Source: an uncultured Caryophanales bacterium
Lineage (GTDB): Bacteria > Bacillota_I > Bacilli_A > RFN20 > CAG-826
NCBI GenBank assembly: GCA_946612115.1
Contig: CAMOEI010000008.1
Span: forward strand, 1 to 43,505
Length of the DNA stretch: 43,505 nucleotides
Direction: 5' to 3'
Position numbers and translations under genes: made by a program
The notes under the pieces: generated by a model
Databases searched by the model: none
What the model saw: only the letters and a program-made list of their open reading frames with translations
Told to the model about the DNA's origin: nothing
Shown: one piece after another, positions 16,238 to 23,880 of the stretch
Position numbering within the stretch: position 1 is the stretch's first letter
How the letters are laid out: each line of letters starts with the position of its first letter

Positions 16238-16747
16238 GTCCAATTCAACTTGATTTAAATAAACAATTTGTTCGATGCTGAACGATTTTAAATATTTATG
16301 AACTTTTTCCTTTGGAAAGATTGTCACCAATTTGTTAATTCCTGCATTCTCATCTTCGTTCAATCCACATTTAGTTTGAATCACAACAAGTAGTGGATTT
16401 CCATTTTCGTCTTGAGTAGGAATAATACATGCATATTTATAGTTATTTTCGCTAAGAATACATAATGGATCGTTAACATTTTTTGTTGCTTCGAGAACAA
16501 TTTCAGGAGTAAGTCCATGATAATTGTGTTTTCCTTTGCCACCAACTGGTTGCATTAATTCGTGCAGAGTAGTGGCATCAGCATATAGATCATTCTTGTG
16601 AAAAATTATTTTTTTAATTAGTTTGTTAATTCTACACAGATTTGTATTCCCGAATCTAACAACTAGGTTCTGATAATGCTTTGTTTGGATGGAATATAAC
16701 AAATTTAGTGTCGCTCTTCTTTTTTGAATGTTTGTGTATTTAATCAT
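16226..16747 (-). CDS. 173-aa protein, possible MuF-C/BECR-like domain (copy 1)
   Basis: The protein resembles, by eye, the phage MuF C-terminal and BECR-nuclease-like (PBECR) domains. It has HELMQPVGGKGKHNYHGLTP, then NDPLCILSE, IIPTQDENGNPLLVVI, INKLVTIFPKE and a terminal IVYLN. Those families are predicted toxins or RNases, but no catalytic residue can be assigned with confidence. It is free-standing, not fused to a phage head protein. A close paralogue (about half of residues identical) is at 18413-18931. The start has GGAG about 10 bases upstream and overlaps an upstream frame by ATGA. Two structured RNAs (A, B) lie convergently downstream. Confidence 0.6.
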   Translation of the reverse strand: MIKYTNIQKRRATLNLLYSIQTKHYQNLVVRFGNTNLCRINKLIKKIIFHKNDLYADATTLHELMQPVGGKGKHNYHGLTPEIVLEATKNVNDPLCILSENNYKYACIIPTQDENGNPLLVVIQTKCGLNEDENAGINKLVTIFPKEKVHKYLKSFSIEQIVYLNQVELDKIK

Positions 16748-16794
16748 GTTGATAGTTCTCCATTCTGAGGAGTGATAAATAAAAAATTCCTCAT
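16744..16794 (-). CDS. Possible 16-codon upstream ORF (copy 1)
   Basis: The frame begins at the conserved ATGAGG of the leader and encodes MRNFLFITPQNGELST. Its TGA overlaps the ATG of the 173-aa gene as ATGA, the usual geometry of translational coupling. There is no Shine-Dalgarno sequence before it. The similar frame in copy 2 may only reflect duplication. Confidence 0.3.
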   Translation of the reverse strand: MRNFLFITPQNGELST

Positions 16795-16808
16795 TTATTA
16801 ATAGGGGG
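16764..16808 (-). promoter_or_regulatory. Conserved leader element, copy 1
   Basis: On the plus strand the core CCTCATTTATTAATAGGG (16789-16806) recurs at 18969-18986 and 31894-31911. Read on the minus strand it precedes the gene and forms TGAGGA ... TCCTCA and AAATAA-type pairings around the upstream ORF start, so it is likely part of the 5' untranslated region. Confidence 0.5.
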
Positions 16809-16849
16809 ATTTTTCGGATTTTTTTAAAAAATTCTTTTAGTTATTTTCA

Positions 16850-16874
16850 ATGCTTCTACGAAGCATATTTTTTT
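16850..16874 (+). terminator. Hairpin with T-run upstream of copy-1 gene
   Basis: ATGCTTC-TAC-GAAGCAT followed by ATTTTTTT. As a plus-strand terminator it would end an RNA antisense to the leader of the 173-aa gene; no plus-strand gene ends here. Confidence 0.5.
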
Positions 16875-16901
16875 AATACTTTCGAATTAAATACAATTTG
16901 T

Positions 16902-16923
16902 CCTTGTTAGAAACAAGGCGTTT
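16902..16923 (+). promoter_or_regulatory. Hairpin in leader of DUF2974-like gene
   Basis: CCTTGTT-AGA-AACAAGG followed by CGTTTCTTTT, between a TACAAT -10 box (16892-16897) and the ATG at 16943. It could be a weak attenuator. Confidence 0.3.
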
Positions 16924-16942
16924 CTTTTATCATTAAAGAGAG

Positions 16943-18013
16943 ATGAATATCAACTCATACGTTAGAAAATTTGGAAAGTATTCTTTTAAAGAAAGACCTT
17001 TTAACGAGGTCGATGGTTTAATCTTGTCCGCTTTAGCGTATGTCAATTTAGATATGTACACTCCTAATGAGGGATCAATAAGAATTAGAGACATTAATGT
17101 TGATAATCCAACTGCCTTTTATGATGGAAGCGTGGACGCTAAACAAAACAAGATGCTTTTTAATTTGATGAAGACATCTAAAAGATTTAAAAACGTTGAA
17201 ACTAGCAATGTTAAAAAATCTATTTCTGAAAATAAAGATAAACAGTTTTACGCTTTAACATATTTACTTCCAAATAATGAAGCTTATGTCGCTTATCGAG
17301 GAACGGATACTTCTTTACTCGGTTGGAGAGAAGACATGTATTTTACTTTCTCTGATGAGATTCCTTCTCATCCTGATGCGGTAGGCTATTTAAATCACAT
17401 CATGACTAAACTTCAAAGAAGGTTTTATGTTGGGGGTCACTCTAAAGGTGGGAATTTGGCCATCTATAGTGTCCTATATATGAATAAATCTTTATCTAAT
17501 CGACTGATCAAAGCCTATTCCTTTGATGGACCAGGAAGTAGAAGAATAATCTTGAAAGATTCTAATTATGAGATCATCAAAGATCGATTAGAGAAATATC
17601 TCACTTATAACGATATGGTGGGAGTGATTAATAATACGATTGAAAATGTGAAAATTGTTCACTCTAATGGATTACTTTTAGGGGGACACGATCCTTTCTA
17701 TTGGTTTGTTAATTTAAATGGAGAATGTTTCTCTTATTCAAAAAATAGAAGTATCGGTAGTAGAGTCTTTGAAGCTGGAATGCTTAAATGGTCAAAAGAG
17801 ATTAATGACGAAGATAAACAACTTGTCGTGAGAGTCTTATTTGAACTCATGGGGGAATCATCTAAGACTATCTATGATGTTCCTAAAAACGCAGTGCAGT
17901 TATTTAAGACTAGAAAAGAAAGATTAAATGAAAAATTCTCCGAAGAGGAGATTATTAAAGCAAAAGATATTTTCACTCTTTGGCTTAAATACGTTACAGG
18001 AATGAAAAAATAG
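16943..18013 (+). CDS. DUF2974-type alpha/beta-hydrolase (Mbeg1-like)
   Basis: This 356-aa protein begins NSYVRKFGKYSFKERPFNEVDGLILSALAYVNL, a hallmark of DUF2974. It carries a lipase-like core: VAYRGTD (oxyanion strand), then the nucleophile elbow GGHSKGGNLAIY with a catalytic-type Ser, followed by SFDGPGS. The acid and His of a triad are probably in the C-terminal half (for example HDPFYWF). It is predicted to be cytosolic, as there is no signal peptide. Substrate unknown. It sits alone between two copies of the RNA/173-aa-protein cassette and may be the original resident gene. Spacing to the ribosome binding site AAAGAGAG is short. Confidence 0.8.
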   Translation: MNINSYVRKFGKYSFKERPFNEVDGLILSALAYVNLDMYTPNEGSIRIRDINVDNPTAFYDGSVDAKQNKMLFNLMKTSKRFKNVETSNVKKSISENKDKQFYALTYLLPNNEAYVAYRGTDTSLLGWREDMYFTFSDEIPSHPDAVGYLNHIMTKLQRRFYVGGHSKGGNLAIYSVLYMNKSLSNRLIKAYSFDGPGSRRIILKDSNYEIIKDRLEKYLTYNDMVGVINNTIENVKIVHSNGLLLGGHDPFYWFVNLNGECFSYSKNRSIGSRVFEAGMLKWSKEINDEDKQLVVRVLFELMGESSKTIYDVPKNAVQLFKTRKERLNEKFSEEEIIKAKDIFTLWLKYVTGMKK

Positions 18014-18031
18014 AATAAACACCTAATAGTG

Positions 18032-18060
18032 TTGATTGCACCTCACTAAAGTGTTTAAAT
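18032..18060 (+). promoter_or_regulatory. Promoter of structured RNA copy C
   Basis: TTGATT (18032-18037), 17-bp spacer with CACTAAAGTG, TTAAAT (18055-18060), then 6 bases to AGCTAG. It closely parallels the promoter of copy B. Confidence 0.65.
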
Positions 18061-18065
18061 ATTAA

Positions 18066-18216
18066 TAGCTAGGTAGCGGTGCTAGCCATCCAACTATCCT
18101 AGGCGTTTCGTAAAAGAATGTCGAAGAGATGACAGGGCCCATGAAAAGGTACATCATCAAACGTTAGAGAATACGGCTGCAGGGATTGCCCAAGGTAACG
18201 GTTCTCATTTTATTTT
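18066..18216 (+). ncRNA. Structured RNA family, copy C
   Basis: It starts TAGCTAGGTAG and folds its 5' hairpin with CTATCCTAG. GGCGTTTC and AATGTCGAAGAGATGA follow, then stem ATGA/TCAT around GGGCCCATGAAAAGGTAC, GTTAGAGAATACGG, and the GAGAAT/GTTCTC closing helix ending in ATTTTATTTT. The first hairpin sequence differs from copies A and B while keeping its pairing. Confidence 0.75.
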
Positions 18217-18236
18217 GGATAAATCTAACAACTATG

Positions 18237-18265
18237 TTGAAAATCAACAAACTATTTGATTAAAT
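18237..18265 (+). promoter_or_regulatory. Promoter of structured RNA copy D
   Basis: TTGAAA (18237-18242), 17-bp spacer, TTAAAT (18260-18265), then 6 bases to AGCTAG. Confidence 0.65.
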
Positions 18266-18270
18266 AAAGA

Positions 18271-18424
18271 TAGCTAGGTAGCGGTGCTAGCCATCCAACT
18301 ATCCTAGGCGTTTCATAAATAAATGTCAGAGAGGTTGACTAGGCCCATAAAAAGGTACATCGCCGAATGGTAGGGAGTGCAGCCGAGGAAATTGGATCCA
18401 AGGTGATGACTCTCATTTTATTTT
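18271..18424 (+). ncRNA. Structured RNA family, copy D
   Basis: It is 205-208 bp after copy C. It has the same 5' hairpin as C but diverges in the middle (GGTTGACTAGGCCC, ACATCGCCGAA). The closing helix is GGGAGT/ACTCTC, a third base-paired version of this stem. The last 12 bases overlap the 3' end of the minus-strand gene 18413-18931, the same 12-base overlap as in copy B. Confidence 0.75.
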
Positions 18425-18931
18425 GTTTAATTCTATTTTGTTCAAATAAATAATCTTATTAGGTTTGACTCTACTTAAATAGTTGTTAATTTTTTCTTTT
18501 GGATACATGGTTACTAGTTTGTTTATATTCGCATCTAAATCATTATCTAATCTACAACCAGTTTCGATTACAGATAGAAGTGGGTCTCTGTTTTCGTATT
18601 TTGTCATCAAAACAATTGCATATTTATCATGTCCATCATCCAAAACACAGATAGGTTTTGCCAAATCGTTTATCGCGCTTAAAAATAACTTTGGGCTGAT
18701 GTTATGGTAATTATGTTTTCCTCTTCCTCCTTTTGGCTGCATCAAATCAAATAAAGTATCTGAATCAACATACAAGTCATTTTTCCTAAATAATGTGAAT
18801 TCAATAATCTCATTAATTCGCTTTAAATTTACATTTTTCAATTTAACGATGGTGGAATAACGTTTAGATCTAAATTCCTCTAAATCTTTTAATGCATTTT
18901 TTGTGTCTTTGATATTAATGAACTTTTTCAT
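18413..18931 (-). CDS. 172-aa protein, possible MuF-C/BECR-like domain (copy 2)
   Basis: This is the paralogue of 16226-16747. Conserved blocks are LFDLMQPKGGRGKHNYHNISP, KPICVLDDGHDKYAIVLMT, NRDPLLSVIETGC, ANINKLVTMYPKEKI and IIYLNKIELNKIK. The N-terminal 50 residues diverge more than the rest. GGAG lies about 9 bases before the ATG. The leader, the upstream hairpin and the pair of structured RNAs are duplicated with it, so the unit of duplication is the whole roughly 1-kb cassette. As for copy 1, the resemblance to MuF-C/PBECR phage domains is by eye and the function is unproven. Charge and size fit a small soluble enzyme or toxin. Confidence 0.6.
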   Translation of the reverse strand: MKKFINIKDTKNALKDLEEFRSKRYSTIVKLKNVNLKRINEIIEFTLFRKNDLYVDSDTLFDLMQPKGGRGKHNYHNISPKLFLSAINDLAKPICVLDDGHDKYAIVLMTKYENRDPLLSVIETGCRLDNDLDANINKLVTMYPKEKINNYLSRVKPNKIIYLNKIELNKIK

Positions 18932-18974
18932 ATTGTTCTCCGTTCTGAGGAGTGATAAATAAAAGGTTCCTCAT
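18915..18974 (-). CDS. Possible 19-codon upstream ORF (copy 2)
   Basis: It begins at the conserved ATGAGG of the leader, encodes MRNLLFITPQNGEQYEKVH, and overlaps the start of the 172-aa gene by 17 bases in another frame. No Shine-Dalgarno sequence. See the matching frames at 16744-16794 and 31756-31899. Confidence 0.3.
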   Translation of the reverse strand: MRNLLFITPQNGEQYEKVH

Positions 18975-18988
18975 TTATTAATAGGGAG
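18944..18988 (-). promoter_or_regulatory. Conserved leader element, copy 2
   Basis: Core CCTCATTTATTAATAGGG at 18969-18986 (plus-strand reading), with the same flanking TCTGAGGAGTGATAAATAAA and TTTTTCGGATTTTTTT as copy 1. Confidence 0.5.
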
Positions 18989-19029
18989 ATTTTTCGGATT
19001 TTTTTAAAAATTTCTTTTGTGAATTATAA

Positions 19030-19053
19030 ATGCTTCTATGAAGCATATTTTTT
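19030..19053 (+). terminator. Hairpin with T-run upstream of copy-2 gene
   Basis: ATGCTTC-TAT-GAAGCAT followed by ATTTTTTT. It is the duplicate of the hairpin at 16850. Confidence 0.5.
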
Positions 19054-19119
19054 TACTTTTCTATTAGTTCTTTTTAACGACATTTCCTTAGTAGTGGAGT
19101 TATTTTACGTATATTTGCA

Positions 19120-19320
19120 TTTCTTTTTAGTGCACGCACTTGCATATGGGGGGTGCATTAAGTAATATATTTATATAAGAGCTTCTAAGATGGAAATTGG
19201 TCAGGCTATCTTCTGAATCTCTTATAAAACGTTTCTAATAGAAAAACAGTTTTTTCATTAGAGTATGAATGCATGATACTCTCTTAATAATGTTTTCCTT
19301 ATAGAAACGAAGTGAAAATG
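19120..19320 (+). other. Multi-hairpin leader region before a surface-protein gene
   Basis: Three successive stem-loops lie in a gene-free stretch: TGCA ... TGCA (about 19132-19158), TATAAGAG ... CTCTTATA (19174-19226, with an inner AAGAT/ATCTT stem), and CGTTTCT ... AGAAACG (19230-19309, with inner AGAGTAT/ATACTCT). No frame of useful length is present. It may be a structured 5' leader, a small RNA, or inverted-repeat debris of a mobile element. Confidence 0.4.
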
Positions 19321-19402
19321 TTTTTACTTTTATCTATCTTTTCTAACTGGCCAAATTAGAAAATTAGGTAATTTTAATCGTTTTCACAAATCTGTTCATA
19401 TG

Positions 19403-19425
19403 CCCACCGCCAGAGAGGGCGGGGG
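19403..19425 (+). promoter_or_regulatory. GC-rich hairpin just before the ribosome binding site
   Basis: CCC(A)CCGCC-AGAGAG-GGCGGGGG is very stable for this AT-rich genome and lies 10 bases before AAAAGGAG. It has no T-run, so mRNA stabilisation or translation control is more likely than termination. Confidence 0.45.
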
Positions 19426-19450
19426 ATAAAAGAAAAGGAGAATATTATAT

Positions 19451-22216
19451 ATGAACAAATTATTTACAAAGATTGCTACTGCAATGGTTGGAATTGCAAT
19501 GGCAGTCGGAGTAGGTGTCGCAATTGGAAGCAAGTCTGATAGTGGTGCTAGAGAAGCTAGGGCTGCTGCTCCAGGGGACGAGATATATTCAACAGGTACT
19601 CCGTCTTGGGGAACAACATATACATATGGTGTTCGAGAGTTAGATAGTGTTCATTGGTATGTAACCAACTATGGTAACAATAGTTCTCTTGGATGGAATA
19701 AAGCATCTGGTGATAAATCATCAGAGGCTGATTTTGGTCCATTAACGTATACAGCTACTGTATCAAAATATGGGATGTACCAAACAGATGACGATTTTAG
19801 CAACGCTCAAAAAGTGACTTTTTCAGTCACAAATTATGATGCTCAACCTGGATATTACTATATTTATTATTCTACTAATGGCGGAACAACTTGGACGACA
19901 GCAGTAAATAAAGAGGCCACCACCTCAACCAAAAACTCATCGTGGTCAATAACATACGACCACGGGTCAAAAATCGGAGACAATGTAAGATTTGCTTTTG
20001 GCATCGATAATAGTGCGAACTCTACTGGAACTAGACTTACTTTGGACGGAATAAAAGTGTGGGAGGCTGCATCTTCTGTAACCAATCCAATGTATATTAA
20101 ATGTGGTGATACCACTGCTGATTCCTATGATGTTGTAAAAGGACAGAGTATTACTTTGAAAGCAAATGATGGAACCAGCGATATAACATCTGATGTAACT
20201 TGGAATGTTAATCCAAATGACGGTTCTGTTGTTACAGCTGCTGCTGGTTCAAACAACACCTATGTCATTACAGGAGTGCTTGCTGGAGGAACTGCGACGG
20301 TAACCGCTCAAAAAGAAGGATATACAAACAAAAGTGTCACGATTAATGTCATACACGGTTCTATAACAGGGTTGACATTAAACGTCTCATCTGCACAAAA
20401 AACTTATGCAACAGAAGAGAATTGGAATCACTCCGGAATAACTGTTAGCGCATCATATAGTGATGGTGATACTGGTGTTGATGTTACATCTGAAGTTGAA
20501 GAATGGAAATATTATTATGATGGCAGTGCTTCTTCATCAACAAAAGCACCTAATAGTGCTGCAAAAAACAAAAGCCTTGAGATTACCGCTATAATTGGTT
20601 CTATTACGAGTGCAAAAACATCTGTGACGATTGATGTTATAGAAATCGCTGATGATGAATTAACTAGAGCCACCACGGGCATTTCAGATGGCGGTGGATA
20701 TGGCACTTGGACTGGCAAAACAGTTAGTTCTGATGCTGTATATGCTGGACAATCAGCAGGAGGAAACAATTGCATACAATTAAGAAGCAACAATAGTAAT
20801 AGTGGTATAGTTACCACTTCTTCAGGTGGCAATGTTAAGAAAGTTGTAGTTGTTTGGTATGATGTTGGCGGTGCTACACAAACAGGAAGAACATTAAATG
20901 TTTATGGAAAAGGTACCGCATACACCGAAGCAACAAATTTATACAACAACTCATTATGCGGTGATTTGCTTGGAACAATTGTTGCAGGTACATCAACTGA
21001 ACTAACTATAGCAGGTAATTATTCCTATATTGGAGTTAGATCAAACAGTGGCGCGATGTATTTATCATCTATCACATTCTCATGGACTCCTGCAGAAAGA
21101 ACTGTTGGTTCAATCACTGTTTCATCCCCATCAATTGCCAATGGATGGTATGTTGGAGATACTGTTTCCTTTGTAAAAGCTGGCGTTACTGTTACAGCAA
21201 ATTACAACGATGGAAAACAACCAGCAAGTGAAGATGTTACCGCAAAAGCAACTATCACTAATGCTTCAACTACTTTATCGAATGTCGGAGCTACAGTCTT
21301 CAATGTTTCATACGCCGGACAATCTGGTTCATTCACAATTACAGCAAGTGCTGCAACAACATATACAAAGATTGATTCTGTTACTGATTTGGTTGCTGGA
21401 TCTAGTGTTTATATCTCTGGATATAAAATAGAGGATACATCATACTACTTCTTAGGCGAACAAAACGGCACTTATAGAAATGCAAATAAATTGACGGTTA
21501 CAGATGATACTGTATCCGGAACAATTTCTGCCAATAAATTGACTGTTGGAGCAAACCAATATGGCTATTACTTCCAAGATGCAGCAAATAAATATTTGTC
21601 ATTTAACAACGCAAATGCCACGTTGCTTCAATCAGATTCTTTAGATGACGCTAACTTTACTACTTATTGGACTGTTAGTTTTGCTGATAGTGGCTTGGCT
21701 AGAGCAACTATTAAAAATGTTAAGTACGATACTTATATGATTGGATTTAGTGGATCAGATAGAATTGCTTGTTATACAACCAACAAAACTGTTGCTATTT
21801 TCACAGCAAACAAATCATCTATCACTTCCGATCAAAGAATTGATACATTTGGAAAATTGTATTTGCACAAACTTGATATTTTAGACAACGAAACAACTAG
21901 AGGATCTGACACAGAGACTTGTTACGATTATTATGATACTGCTAAAGCAGCACTATCTGATCAATGGTCTGCTATTCAAGAAGACTTCAGTAATGATACA
22001 ACAGGAATGTGGGAGAGATACTGCAAATGGGCTTGGGCTTCTCACAGAGAAACCCCAACATTTGATGATGGCTCAATTACCTATGAACGTGCTTCGATAA
22101 TTGGGTTGATTGAAAATGATTCAACAGGAACTATCTCTGCAATTGTAATTATTTCTGTAGTATCTATTGCGTCCATAGGTGGTTACTTCTTCCTAAGAAG
22201 ACGCAAAGAACAATAA
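19451..22216 (+). CDS. Large secreted, C-terminally anchored Ig-like surface protein
   Basis: This 921-aa protein has an N-terminal signal (residues 1-39, ending REARAA). A jelly-roll-like N-terminal module follows, then a BIG_2-type Ig domain (about 212-300, ADGxxTITATKEGY-like), further Ig-like domains (ITGLTLNVSS...VDVTSEV and VGSITVSSPS...DGKQPASEDVTAKA), and a beta-rich module at about 640-780 (LVAGSSVYISGYK ... NKYLSFNN) also found in the lipoprotein at 25102. The end is a single membrane helix followed by RRRKEQ; there is no LPxTG motif, so anchoring is by the helix rather than a standard sortase. It is predicted to be displayed on the cell surface. AAAAGGAG 8-10 bases before the ATG. 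Confidence 0.8.
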   Translation: MNKLFTKIATAMVGIAMAVGVGVAIGSKSDSGAREARAAAPGDEIYSTGTPSWGTTYTYGVRELDSVHWYVTNYGNNSSLGWNKASGDKSSEADFGPLTYTATVSKYGMYQTDDDFSNAQKVTFSVTNYDAQPGYYYIYYSTNGGTTWTTAVNKEATTSTKNSSWSITYDHGSKIGDNVRFAFGIDNSANSTGTRLTLDGIKVWEAASSVTNPMYIKCGDTTADSYDVVKGQSITLKANDGTSDITSDVTWNVNPNDGSVVTAAAGSNNTYVITGVLAGGTATVTAQKEGYTNKSVTINVIHGSITGLTLNVSSAQKTYATEENWNHSGITVSASYSDGDTGVDVTSEVEEWKYYYDGSASSSTKAPNSAAKNKSLEITAIIGSITSAKTSVTIDVIEIADDELTRATTGISDGGGYGTWTGKTVSSDAVYAGQSAGGNNCIQLRSNNSNSGIVTTSSGGNVKKVVVVWYDVGGATQTGRTLNVYGKGTAYTEATNLYNNSLCGDLLGTIVAGTSTELTIAGNYSYIGVRSNSGAMYLSSITFSWTPAERTVGSITVSSPSIANGWYVGDTVSFVKAGVTVTANYNDGKQPASEDVTAKATITNASTTLSNVGATVFNVSYAGQSGSFTITASAATTYTKIDSVTDLVAGSSVYISGYKIEDTSYYFLGEQNGTYRNANKLTVTDDTVSGTISANKLTVGANQYGYYFQDAANKYLSFNNANATLLQSDSLDDANFTTYWTVSFADSGLARATIKNVKYDTYMIGFSGSDRIACYTTNKTVAIFTANKSSITSDQRIDTFGKLYLHKLDILDNETTRGSDTETCYDYYDTAKAALSDQWSAIQEDFSNDTTGMWERYCKWAWASHRETPTFDDGSITYERASIIGLIENDSTGTISAIVIISVVSIASIGGYFFLRRRKEQ

Positions 22217-22281
22217 TCTAAATAATTTTTAATCGCATATAGGCTGACCTCGATTAAGATTACTTAATTATTAATAAAGAT

Positions 22282-22316
22282 GAATGGGTGAGTTGACCAC
22301 TTGCCCATTCTTTTTT
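22282..22316 (+). terminator. Strong terminator
   Basis: GAATGGGTGAGT-TGACC-ACTTGCCCATTC followed by TTTTTT. It ends the 921-aa surface-protein gene. Confidence 0.9.
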
Positions 22317-22324
22317 AAAATAGG

Positions 22325-22370
22325 GCCTATAAATAAAAAGGTGGATTTAAGTGGACAAGCTTAAAAAACC
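22325..22370 (+). mobile_element. Degenerate copy of the IS right end
   Basis: CCTATAAATAAAAAGGTGGA and AAAAAACC in this stretch match, in the same orientation, the right-end sequence CCTATAAACAAAAAAGTGGA ... AAAGAACC at 23770-23826, with the middle deleted. It looks like the remnant of an earlier insertion of the same element. Confidence 0.35.
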
Positions 22371-22397
22371 TGCTTAGGCTTTAAACAAAAAGGTGGA

Positions 22398-22424
22398 GAC
22401 CTCTTACGCGTTGCGTGAGGGGTC
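22398..22424. terminator. Bidirectional hairpin at the transposase stop
   Basis: GACCTCttACGC-GTT-GCGTgaGGGGTC followed by TTTTC on the plus strand. It overlaps the transposase stop codon and probably shields the IS from outside transcription. Confidence 0.55.
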
Positions 22425-23696
22425 TTTTCTGTATCTTAAAATTAACAAAGCTCTCTTTCTAAATCTTTCAAAGTTCCGATACCCGTTAGCATCTTTTATG
22501 ATAGTTTTGATGGCATTATTTAATCCTTCTGCGGGACCATTTGAGTATCTTCTTCCATCATAATTTTTAACGGTTATTGCATTAGCGATTTCGTTTTTCC
22601 ATTTGTCGTATGTTTTTGCAGCTCTTACCAGGTTTTCGTTTTCAGTCCTTTTAAGCTGCCTAATAACTTTTTCAATCCATAGTATTGCTTGCTCAAAAGA
22701 TCGACATCTCCAATATTCGTAGAAATCTTGTAAGCAAGAATAAGCATCCCAGAAATCCATATTTAATTTCAAACATCTTTCCATCATGTGCCAGGTAGTG
22801 TATTCAAAGTTTTCTTTTCTACAAAAGTATGGCTTATCGGCGAGTTCTTTATTCAAATATCTTTCAAAATAATCCCAATGTTGTTTCATAAAAAACCTTT
22901 CGACATCTTCTTCGTCTGTGAACTGTTTATATGTGATGACTCTTAATCTTGAGATTTCAATTCTTAACAACCTTATTACATGAAACATATCAGCGATGTG
23001 GATTGCGTTAGGGAAGAATTCCTCTTTAATTGCAGCGTATCCTTTATATAAGTCAGAGATGAAGTATTTAACATTACTTCTTTCTTTGAAAGAGCATCTT
23101 ATAAAATAATCTCTTAAATAATCACATTGCCTGTTTCTTATGATGTCGATGACAACCTTTTTATCGTGATCATAAAGAATTGCAGCGTAACTTCCATCAA
23201 ATGTTTTGAAACCAATTTCGTCAATGCATAAAGCGGATGGAAGAGTACCCCTTGGAATAAATGGAAAAGCTTTGTCAAACATCTTCATTACCTGCATTGT
23301 TGATAGATGATAATCTTTAGCAATTATTGAAAATGATTTTTGCTTATAAAACTCATTTATGACAAATGTCTCGATTTGTTTGCTGATTTTAGAATATCGT
23401 TCAACCCCTTTAATTTTTGGAGTGAATGTTTTGCCGCATTCTCGGCATTTGAATCTTGTCTTTTTAATTCTGATAACTACCGGATTTCCTTCGTTAGTAG
23501 TGAAGTTAGTTTCGGTCCAATAATAATTATTAATCTCAGCGTTCAAGCATCCACATTCTGGGCATATTCTTTCATCAATTCTTTGCCTTAAATTATAGAT
23601 GATGAATCCGTCGTCTGATTCAAATGGTTCAACCAGCTCATTCTCAAAATTGTCTGGGTCTAACCCAAACTGGTATAAAAATGTGTTAAGATACAT
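22404..23696 (-). CDS. ISL3-family transposase
   Basis: This 430-aa transposase is full length for the family. An N-terminal zinc finger (CPECGCLN ... FKCRECGKTF) and helix-turn-helix (SFSIIAKDYHLSTMQVMKMFD) precede the DDE_Tnp_ISL3 core. Likely catalytic residues are Asp in LCIDEIGFK, Asp in FISDLYKGY and Glu in GPAEGLNNAIKTI. The frame is unbroken, so the element may be active. The start at 23696 has AAGGAGG 6-7 bases upstream on the minus strand. Confidence 0.93.
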   Translation of the reverse strand: MYLNTFLYQFGLDPDNFENELVEPFESDDGFIIYNLRQRIDERICPECGCLNAEINNYYWTETNFTTNEGNPVVIRIKKTRFKCRECGKTFTPKIKGVERYSKISKQIETFVINEFYKQKSFSIIAKDYHLSTMQVMKMFDKAFPFIPRGTLPSALCIDEIGFKTFDGSYAAILYDHDKKVVIDIIRNRQCDYLRDYFIRCSFKERSNVKYFISDLYKGYAAIKEEFFPNAIHIADMFHVIRLLRIEISRLRVITYKQFTDEEDVERFFMKQHWDYFERYLNKELADKPYFCRKENFEYTTWHMMERCLKLNMDFWDAYSCLQDFYEYWRCRSFEQAILWIEKVIRQLKRTENENLVRAAKTYDKWKNEIANAITVKNYDGRRYSNGPAEGLNNAIKTIIKDANGYRNFERFRKRALLILRYRKDPSRNA

Positions 23697-23880
23697 AATG
23701 TCCTCCTTATTTTGGTATCTAACACATCAATTATAACGAGGACTTTTCTTGTGCCTAAAACAATGAAATCCTATAAACAAAAAAGTGGACTTCAATATTT
23801 TTGTCCACCTTTAAGTTTAAAGAACCTTAAAATACTCTTAAAGTATTGATTTATTGTAGTCAAACAAGGAGAAAGGATAT

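Larger units (their letters stand above)
22377..23826. mobile_element. ISL3-family insertion sequence
   Basis: A transposase gene is bounded by imperfect terminal inverted repeats: CTTTAAACAAAAAGGTGGA on the left (22378-22396) against CTTTAAACTTAAAGGTGGA (reverse complement of the right end), 17 of 19 identical. The right end begins GGTTCTTT, as ISL3 elements do. No matching target duplication was seen next to these ends, so the exact borders are uncertain. Confidence 0.75.

Noticed and set aside
15848-18424. CRISPR array
   Set aside because: Units are about 200 bp, structured, with promoters in each copy; there are no short identical repeats with unique spacers and no cas genes.
15848-18424. 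Classical type III toxin-antitoxin (ToxIN-like) repeats
   Set aside because: The RNAs are not short tandem repeats upstream of and in line with a ToxN-like gene; they are convergent with the gene and separately promoted. Kept only as an analogy.
22377-23826. Target-site duplication at the ISL3 ends
   Set aside because: No matching 8-bp direct repeat flanks the inferred inverted repeats; the borders may be off or the site has decayed.
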